From Colocasia esculenta (Eukaryota; Streptophyta; Magnoliopsida; Alismatales; Araceae), in contig CM024766.1 in assembly GCA_014218235.1 (NCBI GenBank), positions 18,759,346-18,823,345 of the forward strand: a DNA stretch of 64,000 nucleotides, given 5' to 3'. The translations under genes and the position numbers were made by a program. Positions 21,748-33,678 of the stretch are shown here, in pieces (position 1 is the stretch's first letter; each line of letters opens with the position of its first letter). A model generated the notes under the pieces. It worked only from the letters and a program-made list of their open reading frames with translations, did no database searches and was not told the origin of the DNA.

Positions 21748-24700
21748 TGTAGCACCCCGGAAATTTTAATTACATAAAAATTCAAATAAATAGAAATAAA
21801 TAATTTCCATAATATCAGAGTATTTAAAACATACGTACCATTATCGTGTGTGCTAAAACACATTGTAAAATTCCGTAAAAATTATAAATCAACCCTAAAT
21901 ATTATTACTAAATGTTTCACAAAGAAATTTGTGCCAAGAAAAATCAGATTAGCCATGTTTAAAGTGTTTCGCGACTTATTATCGTAATTCATGAATAAGT
22001 CGAAATATCATTATCACACATACTTGGACGAGTCAGGAAATTAAATAAAAATCATATATGGACTTCAAATAATATCCTCTAATGACCCATCAAGAAATTT
22101 GGTTCAATAAAAATCATTTGGGCTAGGTTTAAGAATTATTGTGAATGATTATCCAAATAAAGAAACGAGTCGGAAAACCGTTAACACGGAAATACGATGC
22201 AATCATAAATTAAATAAAAATGTTAGAAATGCTTCTAACAATATATAATAATGACCCAATATCATAAGTGGGCCAATGGACCACATATGACCCAAAAATC
22301 AAATGAAGTAAGAAAATGCATAGAAATTCGTAACTCTAAATAGGCTGAAATTAGAAAGAGGCAATTTGAGTTGAATTGGGATGAAATCATGCATTCATGG
22401 CAACCCAAATTCGTGCCTAACTATGAGGGGAGGTTTCCTAATGCCTCACACACTCAAAGGGAGGAGGAAATCATCAAAAATAGGAAACCAAACATGTCAA
22501 TCCCGAAACCCTCCTTTCCTAGTTATAATAGGACTCCTAAACACCATGGTTACTTAAATACTCTTCACCCAAACCCTAGGAACGAATTTAGAACTTGCTA
22601 GGGTCGTGTGGAGGAGCTCTTGGTGGCTGAGGAGCTGTGGAATGACCACAAGAAGCCGTTCTTCTTCCCCTTCTCATCTGCTGCGACCTGCACAAATCAC
22701 TCTCTTGAAGTCAACCAAAGGTAGGTTTTCTCGAGCCAAATCTTAACATATCCTATACCAATGTGTAGAGCATCAAGTTAACTTTCATTTCCCACTGGTT
22801 TCATCGAATTTCATTTAGTAGATTGTGAATTATAAGCGTTTTTCCAAAGTCGCGCACTGTTAGAGCTTTTCCCGTTCTTCTTATTATTCACACGATTTGC
22901 GACCGAATTAGACTAAATCATCAACATCAAATTTTTTCTACGTGTAGTCACGATCATCTTTCATGTTCAACGTTTTGTCTAAAAGTCTTTAGTTAGAGAG
23001 TTATGAACCCCGTAAGAGAGTCATGCATAATACTGTGTTTTCGGGTTTGCAGTTAGCCTTAGGTTCTTCCTGTTTTTATCGAGATTTAAGACCGAAGAGG
23101 TCAAGCCTCCAACATGAAAGTTCTTTTAGTAGTCGATATGGTCATCTTTCATGTTAAATGTTTTGATTAAATAGCATTATTTAGAGAGTTATAAACTTCG
23201 TAATAGAGTCATGCATGATACTGTGTTTTCTGGTTGCATTTAACTTTCACTTCTTCATGTTTTTCACAAGGTTCAAGACCGAATTAGGTTAAAACCCCAA
23301 CAACAAAGTTCTTATACTAGTTGTCCTTGTCATCTTTTATGTTAGATGTTTTGTCCAAATGTCAGTAGATCTCATGTTACAAGTCTAACATGTAAGTCGC
23401 CATGAAGTCATGCATGTTTAGGGCTTTCCCACGTTCTTCCTGTATTTCATGCAATTAGAGACCGATTCAGACCCAGCCCACAACACATAAGTTCTTCCAA
23501 TAGATGTCCTCGACATTTTCTATGTTGTGAGTTTTGTCTAAAGGTCAGCATATAGAGAGATATAGGCGTTTCATGAATATCACCCTGTGTCAAATCATGG
23601 TAGTCTGAACCAAGAGCATGTCAGATCCATGTCGGACTCAGGCGCAGACCATGTGAACGCGATGGCCCGATATGTCGCATTCTGAGGTCGGGTCGCGATA
23701 GTGCCTCTATCGCGTTCTGGTTGCGACAGTACCCATGTCGCCTTCTGCCTGCCTGATCTGACGACCCCGTCGCCTTCCTTCTAGGGATATGTCGCGATCT
23801 CAGGATTTTACCTGAAACCACGTATTTTCCTGCGTAGTTTTCTGCATATACCCAAGGTCTGTTTAAATATGATAATTACTGTGTAAGTTGCCTGTCTTGG
23901 GTCTGATCATTTCATGATTGTTATTTAACGACTTAAAATTAATTAACCTATTTAAAAGCTTTAATTACATGAATGCTATTCTAAGTGCTCTTTAAATGTT
24001 ATGATCCATTCGTGCTACTTATGATTAATCTTCCTATAGATTCTACCATGTTTAAAAGATAAGGATTATCATAAAATCTTGCAATCCATGATTAATTAAA
24101 GTACATAGTTTTATTCCATGATTATATTGTCAAATGCTTCCTGCGAGTTTGAGATCGATGGTTTGTGAATTGAGACACGCGTACCGCACTACACACTAGC
24201 ACTATTAGGCAGCCTTTTCTTGGGAAATTAGAAACTCTCTACCGGTCATTCCGAATCGGTAGACTAGCGACCTTTTCACCAAGGCCTCCGTAATTCTCCT
24301 CTGACCATGGATTCCCACATGGCCGACGAGTTGGTTGTACCATTGAAGTTCCCTGAAGATAGCGTGCACTTCCTTTCTCTTCTTGTTCTCATGAGTGTGA
24401 CTTACAAACTGGACTAAAGACATTAATGTAAAGATTGAACGAAAGTATAAATCGTACCGTTATGCTGCCGAATTTATCTCTTGACCCTTGTACTCGTGAA
24501 ATCATGTTCCATTACTTATTACTTGTTCTCCTCATTATCATGAACATGACATTACACATGTTTACTTATTGAAACTCTCATTGGCCAATATAAATGACTG
24601 TGTGTATCTACATTTAAAAATTTAAGTGAGATGCTGACAGGGCACGGCGTGTGTCCAAGGGCTCCAATCTAGCCCCAATGACGGCGAGTCATAGATATAC

Positions 24701-25585
24701 TGTTAACCATGGGGTATAATGATTACTGGCGTTGCATCTGCGCTGGGAAAATCGTGTGTGCATGTTGAATGATAGATACAATACCACATACATGTGACCT
24801 AGTGTACATTCTTGATGGATCTTTTCTCGGTGTACATTAGTGTCTACGTGCCTGATTAGTGTTACTTGATCGTGCTCGTGCGTGCTTGCTTGCTTGCTTG
24901 CTTGCGTGATATGGCCATCCTGCATTTAATGCAATTAGTGATATCCTGTGTTCTTGACATCAAGTGAAATCTCGCGTGCTCATACAAAGTGATCTATTGC
25001 TAGTTCTATCTTGTCATCTTGTTCATCAATCTTGTTCTATCATGATCTCTCTCTCTAGCTTGTTTTATATATCATGTTTAAACGAGTTTTATTCGTACTT
25101 GCATATCATTCATCGTACTTGCCTAGTTCTAAAATGTTAATCACTTATATCATTGCCCGCACATTGAGATATAAATCATACTGGGCTAGTTTGCTCATTC
25201 CCTACTTTTACCCAAACTAGGTGACTATGAAGTTCAAGAGGAAGAGCAAGTCGAGGATGGGAATGCGTCCGAGTGATGAGTGTTCCAACTATGAGTCTAG
25301 TTATAGTAATTTGCTTTGAGAGTTAGAACATGTAGTAGGAAGTGAGAAGTATTATGTACTTTCCTTTCATTGAGTCTTAGTCCTGTAATAGTTCCACTTT
25401 GAATACAATAAGTTGAGATTTGAATACAATTTATATTGAGTTCAACATATGGGCCCTATTATGATGTTGTGTTGATACACATTTAGTGCGTGCTAGCTAG
25501 AGGCTTATTTTCCGACTGTCCACGTCTCGGAATATCGACTCGAATTAATTAATACTATCCGCTGCGTAATTCTCGGGACGTGACA
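21748..25585 (+). repeat. Element C 3' LTR (3838 bp)
   Basis: TGTAGCACCCC...GACGTGACA. TATA region ACTTAAATACTC near 22551. GTCGCGA-type words at 23674, 23692, 23709, 23720, 23737, 23769 and 23791, the last two 22 bp apart. A GCTTGC simple repeat near 24885 is longer than in the 5' copy (19455). Confidence 0.88.
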
Positions 25586-26645
25586 ATCAGGTAACTCCAA
25601 ACCTTTTCAAAAGAAAGATTTTTTTAACAAATCTGATTCTATCAAAAAGTCTGATGTCGTGTGTTATGAGTGCAAAAAACAAGGGCACATGAGAGGAGAG
25701 TGCCCCAAGCTTAAGAAGAAGCTGAAAAAGGAGAAGTTCACGTTTAAGAAAGCCAAGGCAATGATGGCTACTTGGAGTGATGAAGACGAAGATGAGAACA
25801 GTCAAGCTACCTCCGGAGATGATGAAGTCCAGTGTCTCATGGCCAGAAGTGATGACTCAAATGAGATAAATTCTTCCTTTGAAAATTATTCAATTGATGA
25901 ATGGGAAGAAGCTTATACTGTTTTATTTGAAAAATTCTGTGAGTATAAGTTAGAAATAAAGGCACTCAAAAAGATAAACAATTCCTTTGTTCATAGCTCC
26001 AACAATAATGAAGAAATTGCATCCTTGAATAAAGAACTTGAAATGATGAAGATTGATGAAAAAGTTCACTGTGAGGAATTGGATGACATGAAACTGAAAC
26101 TTCAAGAAGTTAAAAAGAGAGAGATCATCTAAGCAACTCCCTTAAAACTCTTCAAGATGAACTTACTGAAGTAAAAGAAAAATTGAAAAAGACTGAAGAG
26201 AATTTAAAAGGAAAGAGTGAAGATCTATCAAGGTTTGTTAAAGGGAAACAAAACCTTGATGCAATTCTAGGAACAAACATTTTTGTTGCAAAGTATGGGC
26301 TTGGGTATCTTCCTCCAAAGCAAAAGAAAGTGGAAGAGAACTTAATAACTTCTTTTGTTGAGTCAAGCCCAAGCACAAGCCAACAAATCCCATCAAATAG
26401 CAATAAAACCCAAGCCAAGCGCAAGCAACAACAATCTAAACAAAAGAAGCCCGTTGCCAACAAAACTGTAAAAATTGTCAACAGCCCCAATGAGGGTTGT
26501 CGACAGGACAGGAAACCAGCCTCCAAAGGGAAGCTGACCAGGCAACAAAATGGCAAAATGACCATGCATGCTCCTCAAAATAAAAAGCCCATTGCTGTGA
26601 AAAAACCTTCATCATGTAATTTCTGTAAAAAAAGTTGGGCATAAT
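25586..26645 (+). pseudogene. Copia-1 gag, C-terminal part
   Basis: After element C the copia gag resumes with the first CCHC knuckle (CYECKKQGHMRGEC), an acidic region (25659-26132), then coiled-coil sequence. A frameshift near 26130 moves it to the frame of 26183-26644. A second knuckle starts CNFCKK near 26613 but a run of seven A residues shifts the frame just before its GHNEKEC half. The sequence at 26477-26505 contains one 22-bp-spaced GTCAAC/GTCGAC pair inside the coding region. Confidence 0.85.
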
Positions 26646-26805
26646 GAAAAAGAATGCTGGAACAAACCAAGTAAGTTAAACATCAAACAAGTTTGGATTC
26701 TGAAGCATTTATTGTTTGGCATGAATGATACAATGGGACCCAAAGTAATTTGGGTACCAAAATCTCTTGTCTGATCCACATGTGCAGGAATGCCTAGCAG
26801 CCTAA

Positions 26806-27537
26806 GTTCAAAACAAATGGTACCTGGATAGTGGCTGCTCGAGGCACATGACGGGCGATAAAGAAAAATTCTGTCTGCTAGTGGAGAAAGATGGAGGTCA
26901 AGTAATTTTTGGAGGCAACAACAAAGGCCAGATCATCGGCTCAGGTAAGGTTGGTAAGTATGCCTCTAACTCTATAGACAATGTATTGCTTGTAGATGGC
27001 CTTCATCACAATTTGCTTAGTATAAGCCAATTGTGTGATAAAGGTCATAAAGTTGTCTTTGAAACTAATTCATGTCAAATAATTGATAAGGAAACAGGAA
27101 GTCTAAAATTTTCTAGAAAAAGGGTGAATAACATCTACATGGTTGATTTAGATGATCCAGAGAATAATGACTTGTGTCTTGTAGCAAACAAACAGGACGA
27201 GCTTACGTTGTGGCATCGTAGGCTTGGTCATGCAAGTTACAACGTTTTACAAAAGATCATGAGGCTCAAACTGGTAAGTGGACTTCTTGAAATCCCCTTT
27301 AATAAGAATGAGAATTTTTGTGATGCATGTGCACAGGGAAAACAAACAAGGAAATCCTTCAAATCAAAGGCACCGGTAAGTACTACTAAACCCTATGAAC
27401 TTCTGCACATGGACCTGTTTGGACCTACTAGAACATTAAGTCTCAATGGCAAATGCTTTGGTTTTGTTATTATAGACGACTTCTCTAGGTTCACATGGGT
27501 AAGTTCCTCGCACACAAAAATGAAGCATTAAGCCTGT
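26806..27537 (+). pseudogene. Copia-1 protease, GAG-pre-integrase and start of integrase
   Basis: The protease active-site block WYLDSGCSRHMTG is encoded at about 26818-26856; a TAA lies just upstream at 26803. The zinc-binding pre-integrase domain (LWHRRLGHAS ... CDACAQGKQ) is at about 27205-27345. The integrase begins with LLHMDLFGP. At 27383-27537 a 155-bp segment is present that is repeated immediately after; because 155 is not a multiple of three the frame is lost. Confidence 0.88.
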
Positions 27538-28451
27538 CTACTAAACCCTATGAACTTCTGCACATGGACCTGTTTGGACCTACTAGAACATTAAGTCTCA
27601 ATGGCAAACGCTTTGGTTTTGTTATTATAGACGACTTCTCTAGGTTCACATGGGTTAAGATCCTCGCACACAAAAATGAAGCATTAAGCCTGTTTGAGGA
27701 CTTCTTCAATAAAATTGAGCATGGAAATATACACAAGATATGCTCAATCCGCACTGATCACGGGGGAGAGTTTGACAATAATTCTTTTTCTGATTTCTGC
27801 AGGCACCACGGGATAGAACACTTGTTCTCCTCTCCAAGGACACCGGAACAAAATGGTGTTGTGGAGAGAAAGAACAGGACTTTGGTGGAAATGGCTCGTA
27901 CCCTTCTGGTTGAAAGTCAACTTGCCAGGACGTTTTGGGCAGAAGCGGTGCACACTTCATGCTACATACTCAACAGAGCCATGGTAAGACCTGTCATTAA
28001 GAAAACCCCCTACGAACTTCTGAAAGGTAAGAAGCCCAGTATTGGGTACTTTAGAGTTTTTGGCTCAAAAGTCTTCATTCATAATAATGATAAATCATAT
28101 TTGGACAAATTTGAGGCAAAAAGTGATCAAGGTATTTTTCTTGGATACTCAGAACACTCTAGAGCATATAGGGTGTTTAATATCAAGAATAGAACTGTGG
28201 AAGAAACTCCACATGTGGTTTTTGATGAGAGTCATGCAAAATCTGACAATTTTAATTCTCACAGGACTCCCAATGAAGATGACAAAACAATCCTTGAAGA
28301 TCCACCACAAGTGGCAGCCAAGGAGCGCTCTCAAAGAGCACCAAAGGTTAGAGGTGGATATCTTCGCAAGTACGATGATGAGAATGATACAATAATGTTC
28401 AGAAATAAAGGTGAAGCACCTGAAGAAGATCCACAAGAGGATGAACCTTAA
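27538..28451 (+). pseudogene. Copia-1 integrase core
   Basis: Frame of 27495-28451. The three catalytic regions are present: MDLFGP, RTDHGGEF and NGVVERKN, followed by the copia integrase C-terminal domain (GYFRVFGSKVFIH, KSDQGIFLGY, RAYRVFN). A stop TAA at 28449-28451 separates it from RT, which continues in the same frame. The element would need this stop to be absent to make one polyprotein. Confidence 0.9.
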
Positions 28452-30182
28452 GCTGAAACCCCTCAAGCAATCCCTCCTCCGGCACAACCCCCTCAATTGC
28501 AAGATCAACCCGGACCTTCAACAATCACAAATGTCAGGTACTCTAAAGACCATCCACTTGAGAACATAATAGGAGATGTGAGTGAAAAAGTTCAAACTAG
28601 GTCTCAAGTCAGGGAAATAGTTGAACAGGATCATCTAGCCTTTGTATCTCAAGTAGAACCTAAAAATGTTGAAGAAGCCTTAAAGGATAACTCATGGATT
28701 GATGCTATGCAAGAGGAGCTTGGGCAATTTCAGAGAAATAATGTATGGAGTTTAGTTCCTAGAACCCCCGAAATTTCTGTCATTGGGACAAGATTGGTTT
28801 TTAGGAATAAACTGAATGAAGAGGGTAAAGTGGTGAGAAATAAGGCTAGACTGGTAGCAAAAGGATATAATCAGGAATTTGGTGTGGACTTCGAAGAATC
28901 CTTTGCTCCTGTAGCTAGGTTAGAAGCAGTTAGAATCTTGTTAGCATATGCATGCTCAAACAAGTTCAAACTTTTTCAAATGGATGTTAAAACTGCATTC
29001 TTAAATGGCTACATCAAAGAAGAAGTCTATGTCTCTCAACCACCTGGCTTTGAGGATAATGATAAACCTAACCATGTGTTTAAATTGCACAAAGCTCTTT
29101 ATGGTTTGAAACGGGCACCCCGAGCTTGGTACGACAGACTGAGCACATTTCTGGTAAGCAAAAATTACTCAAGAGGTAAGGTAGACCAAACTCTTTTCAC
29201 TAAGAAAGTCCGCAATCACATCATTGTTGTTCAAGTTTATGTGGACGATATTATATTTAGTTCTACTAACCCATCACTGTGTGAGGAATTCTCAAAACAT
29301 ATGCACAGTGAATTTGAGATGAGCTTAATGGGGGAGCTTCAATTTTTTCTTGGTTTGCAAGCGAAACAATTAGAAGATGGATTCTTCATCAATCAAGAAA
29401 AATATGTCAAAGAACTGCTCAAAAGATTTCAGTTCGAACAAGCCAAGCCTGCCTCAACACCAATGAGCACAAGCATAAAGCTAGAAAGTGATGAGAAAGG
29501 TAAACCGGTAGATGCAAAGCAATTCCGAGGTATGATTGGCTCACTTTTATATCTTACTGCAAGTAGACCGGACATTCAATTCAGCGTTTGCCTTTGTGCT
29601 AGATACCAATCTAGTCCAAAGGAAAGCCATTTGATTGCAGTAAAGAGAATATTCTGATATCTCTCAGGTACGCATGATATGGGTCTTTGGTATCCAGCAG
29701 GTAGTAGCTTTAACTTGGTCTCTTATTCTGATGCTGACTATGCTGGATGTAAAATTGACAGGAAAAGCACTAGTGGCTATTGCCAAATTCTTGGCGGTTG
29801 CATGGTTTCGTGGGCATCCAAGAAGCAACACTCGGTTGCACTCTCCACTGCAGAGGCAGAATATGTTGCTGCAGGGAGTTGTGCGGCTCAAGTGTTGTGG
29901 ATCAAAAGTCAATTGTCTGACTATAATATTGACATTGGATGCACACCTATCCTATGTGACAACACCAGTGCAATCAATCTCTCAAAGAACCCAATTCAAC
30001 ACTCTAGAACAAAGCACATAGAGATTAGGCATCACTTCTTGAGAGATGAGGTAGCCAACAATACCTTAGAGCTGAGCTCCATACCCACAGAAAAACAACT
30101 AGCTGACATCTTTACAAAACCATTGGTTGAGGATAAGTTTACTACACTTAGAAGAGAATTGGGTTTGTGCAAAATGCAATGA
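28452..30182 (+). pseudogene. Copia-1 reverse transcriptase and RNase H
   Basis: RT (RVT_2 type): SWIDAMQEEL, ARLVAKGYNQ, VARLEAVRILLAYA, MDVKTAFLNGYI, catalytic YVDD at 29238-29249, then GMIGSLLYLTASRPD. A TGA at 29655-29657 replaces the Arg expected in KRIFRYL. RNase H follows in frame: SYSDADYAG, STAEAEYVA, LCDNTSAI, HIEIRHHFLRD, and DIFTK near the end. The same frame covers 27495-30182, so the pol is collinear apart from two stops. Confidence 0.92.
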
Positions 30183-32163
30183 AACTCATACCAAGTCTTG
30201 AATATATGTTCCTTCTTAGCAACAACCATGCGGTATATCAAATGGTGATTTGTGGAAAAACAAGTTAGGCTTGTTTGGAAACTTTCATTATGCGTGAGAA
30301 AACATTCTCCGCCACGTACCAATAGTTGAATTGCAAAAAGGGACATCTATTTTGGATAAGGGACATAGTTTCTTTTCAATTTGCCCCGTCATTCCAACAA
30401 AAATTTTATCTCTTTACATGGATGGTGCTCTGTTAAATTGTGTGAGACTCTTGCTTGAATTGATCTTTGAATTGTTTGGATGATTAGTCTCCACTTGCAC
30501 ACATTATGGGGGAGGACACCATAGCAAGATGAGTGAATTTATGAGGGAAACACTTCCTAGTCATCATCCCATTCCTTCCTTGCATGGAGCACATTTTCTC
30601 AAACTCCTCATAGACTTAAGATCTATCTTGCACACATGCCTGTCGACAGCATCCCTTCAATCTGTCGACAGAACACTCTTCCCAGAACCTAGAAATCAGG
30701 CATTGTATGCATCTGTCGAAAGGGCCTATCCCATCTGTCGACAGATTTTCCCAAACAGAACTCAGTAAACTTCATTTATGTGAATCTGTCGACAGGCCCC
30801 AATTGATCTGTCGACAGATACACTTCTTCAAGTCATTCCTCAATCAATTGCAAATATTTTTAATGAGCATACTTCTCATGAGTATTTAAGATGACAAATG
30901 GTGATTGCATGCATTATAACTTTTCCTATCTATAACATATCCAAGACTTTGACCGTACCACAATGTTTTTGGCATACCATTCCTTAGTGAGTCTAAGGTG
31001 TTTCATTTTAAGTGCATCCAACAAACTTCATGAGACCAACCTAACTCCCTTGAATAAATCTCTTGTGAATCATTATTTTTCAAAGTCATATGCTCAATCC
31101 TAAGGTCATTTAAGGGTATGTCTTTCAAAGGTATTTAAGTATTATCTACTTCCTGCCCTTGGTATGTGAATTTCAAAATCATTCTTGAGAAGACACAACT
31201 ATTTTTCTTAATAAAAAAAAGGGAGAATAGAAGGCAGAGCAATGTTGAGTATTGCTAAGTAACCGGGGATATGGGCATCACAAATGTCTATCTTCGCGTA
31301 AAAAGGCTTATTCATTATTTCTGCACAATGGTATGATGGACATCTAAACCGAGTAACTAGGGATACGAGCATCTACAATGTCTATCTTCACGTCAAAATG
31401 TCTATTGCTCCTAATTACCCCTTTTTAACTCCCATGACTTCCTATGTTCAAAAAAAAAAAATTAATATACAAACAAAAGAATTAGTTTGTGCTCTCCTCT
31501 ATATATCTTGTCAAGGGCACTTAGTGGTTAGCACTTCATTACCCATGACGCACTATCTTTAATAAATCTTCTGATTGACATTCACTAAGAAGAATAATTT
31601 CTTGCAATGGCCTTATTCAAGAGGGTCATTTTACAACCTCATGCTTTTGTTCCTTGCACTTCTCATGTCGCAACTTTAGAGTCCGGGAATTTTATATCAA
31701 AATCATTGTCAATGCAAGATGTGGTCTAAATATGTGTGGACATGATTTGTTATATTAAGGCAATTACCCTAGTTTCGTCTTAGCCTCATATTGTTGATCA
31801 TGGCCTTGAATCACCATCAAAAATATCTCACTGGCACATTTCTGTGTGTGCCTGTTGACAGGGTACTGTTCACCTGTCGACAGCCGCACTCAAGGCGGAT
31901 TTTGGAAGCCCCGCCCAACCGGCTCGATTTAAATGCGGATTTCGTGGGACCCACACCTTTCCAAAACTCTCCCACCTTCTTTAAAAGGTTCCCACGACCC
32001 CTCCTCTCTCCTTCCTCCTTCCAAAAGCCTTTCCCACTTCCGTCTCTTCCCAAAACCCTCTTCTCCAGGGCGCGCGCAGGGCCTCTGCACTTTAGGCTTT
32101 CTATTCATCTGTTTGTCTCCTTCCTTTGCCAGCGCCTTCTTTTCCCCCAAATCCGTTCGAGAG
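30183..32163 (+). other. Copia-1 spacer between pol and ORF3
   Basis: No ORF is convincing here. GTCGAC-type palindromes occur in pairs at 30642/30664, 30715/30737, 30788/30810 (pairs 73 bp apart) and 31854/31876. Purine-rich tracts near 30508 (GGGGGAGG) and 31210-31225 resemble extra polypurine tracts. A direct repeat of about 55 bp occurs at 31253-31305 and 31347-31402 (shared words GTAAC, GGGATA, GTCTATCTTC). The stretch before 32164 is GC-richer and pyrimidine-rich, and could be a promoter or leader for ORF3. Confidence 0.6.
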
Positions 32164-33407
32164 ATGGCTCCGAAGGCGAAGAAGCTTGTCTCCCAGTGTC
32201 GTCCTCGTTCCTCCTACGATGATGACGATTCCAGGGCTCCCACAGAGCACCGCACAAAACACAGGGAGGATCGTTTGCCCGAGCTGATCATTCCTGCTGG
32301 TCTGGACTTTCTTCCTCCTCATGGCACCTACACAAGGTTTGTGCAGCCCCTTACATCGATTTTGTGTCACTGGAAGATTTCTTTCCTGGGTTGAAGCCTC
32401 TGTTCGTCGCCCAGGGCTGGACACATTTATGTTCCCGTCACAAACGGTATTCCCCTTCAGCTGTGACCGAGTTTTATCAAAATCTCAGGTTGTCCACCAC
32501 TGGTGTCCTTTATACCACGGTGAGACAGACCTCTTTTCTGGTCACTCCCAACCTGTTCTCGACCGCCCTACAAATCCCTAATTCCGGCCTTGATATTCTG
32601 AAACATCACCCCGAAGAATTTGAATGCCACCAGCTCATCACCCTGCATTCTTACGACCCCGTAGATTGTAAGCCCTTCAATGCCAACAACTTCCCTCCAC
32701 TTCATCGTCTCATCCACCACATTTTCACTACCATGATTGTCCCTAAGGATGGTAGTCAGGAGCTTGTGACTGCTATTCTCAAGTCCCTCTTTCATGCATT
32801 TCTGAACCGTAACCCGGTTAATCTACCACTCCTCATGGTCTCTCACCTCCGGGCATGCCTTCGTTCTACCAAAAGATCAATGCCCTATGCTTGCCCCATT
32901 ACTTCCCTTCTCTTATTCATTGGCATTCCCATTCCTGATGACAAAATCACTGAGCTCAAGAACCGCAGCTCGTATGATCTTACTGTTGTCCAAAGGATGG
33001 GATACAAGATGATAGACGGGGTTGTCACCAGAGACCTTAAGGGCAAGGGACCATCCACTGCTGTAGAGATAGATGATGATTTTGAAGGTGAAGAAGAAGA
33101 TGAAGCTGACAATGCTGATGAAGACTCCCAGCCTGAACCTCAAGATGATCTGGAAGATGAAGACATTGTTTCCCCAAGTAGTCCAACACCTTCTGAGCCT
33201 TCAATCCGAGAGCTTCTTGCCCAGATGCAATTGCAAATCAATACAGGCTTTGATAGGATAAATACACGGTTGGACACCGTTGACTCTGGAATCGAAGCTT
33301 TAGCCGACACACAAGTCCAACTCCAGCTAAGGCTAACAAGGCTGTCTACTGATTATCATGAGCTCCGTCGGGCCTTAGTACCACCGGGAGATGCTGCTGA
33401 TGTTTAG
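32164..33407 (+). pseudogene. Copia-1 ORF3 (plant transposon/env-like region protein), one frameshift
   Basis: It starts at ATG 32164 with a basic N-terminus, then a frameshift near 32350 moves the rest to the frame ending at 33407 (total about 415 residues). The middle (SLEDFFPGLKPLF through PYACPITSLLLFIGIPI) resembles the domain annotated as putative plant transposon protein, often found between pol and the 3' LTR in Sireviruses and in gypsy relatives. Then comes an acidic stretch (EGEEEDEADNADEDS) and a C-terminal heptad-like coiled coil. No signal peptide or clear membrane span is visible, so a true envelope role is not supported. Assignment of the domain is from recalled sequence features. 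Confidence 0.65.
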
Positions 33408-33614
33408 GATGCGTTGTCTACAAGTCCTTAATGTTTTGGTCATGTTCTATATGTTTTCATTTGCCTTCCCAGTCCTGTGTCTTGTAGTCTTTCATTTCCT
33501 GCAATTACTCATGTGTCATGTGTGCCATTGTGTAATGAACGCCAAATGAATGAAAGGCACCCCTTCTCTTCCTGTTCCATTGATCTTTGCTTGGATTATC
33601 TTTTAGATGTTGTC

Positions 33615-33627
33615 AAAAGGGGGAGAA
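33615..33627 (+). other. Extra polypurine tract, copia-1
   Basis: AAAAGGGGGAGAA, a near copy of the tract at 33665, 50 bp upstream. Repeated tracts are typical of Sireviruses. Confidence 0.75.
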
Positions 33628-33664
33628 CATCAATTGTGGTCAAATTAATTTTTTTGTCATCATC

Positions 33665-33678
33665 AAAAAGGGGGAGAA
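33665..33678 (+). other. Polypurine tract, copia-1
   Basis: AAAAAGGGGGAGAA directly before the 3' LTR start TGTTGAG. Confidence 0.9.

Larger units (their letters stand above)
18541..25585 (+). mobile_element. Element C: gag-only Ty3/gypsy (TR-GAG-like) retrotransposon, 5' LTR truncated
   Basis: Order: truncated 5' LTR 18541-20149, primer site 20156-20168, intact gag 20388-21425, polypurine tract 21735-21747, full 3' LTR 21748-25585 (3838 bp). The internal region is only about 1.6 kb and has no pol; just upstream of the tract, bases near 21715-21745 still resemble the last codons of chromovirus pol (FGDQILLSGGG). The right flank repeats ATCAG (25586-25590), which matches gag bases 18164-18168, the inferred insertion site. 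Gag-only elements with long LTRs are known in plants as TR-GAG. The left boundary was rearranged after insertion. Confidence 0.88.

Noticed and set aside
32364..33407. True retroviral envelope gene
   Set aside because: Position fits an env-like ORF, but no signal peptide or membrane span is visible; a plant-transposon-type protein fits better.
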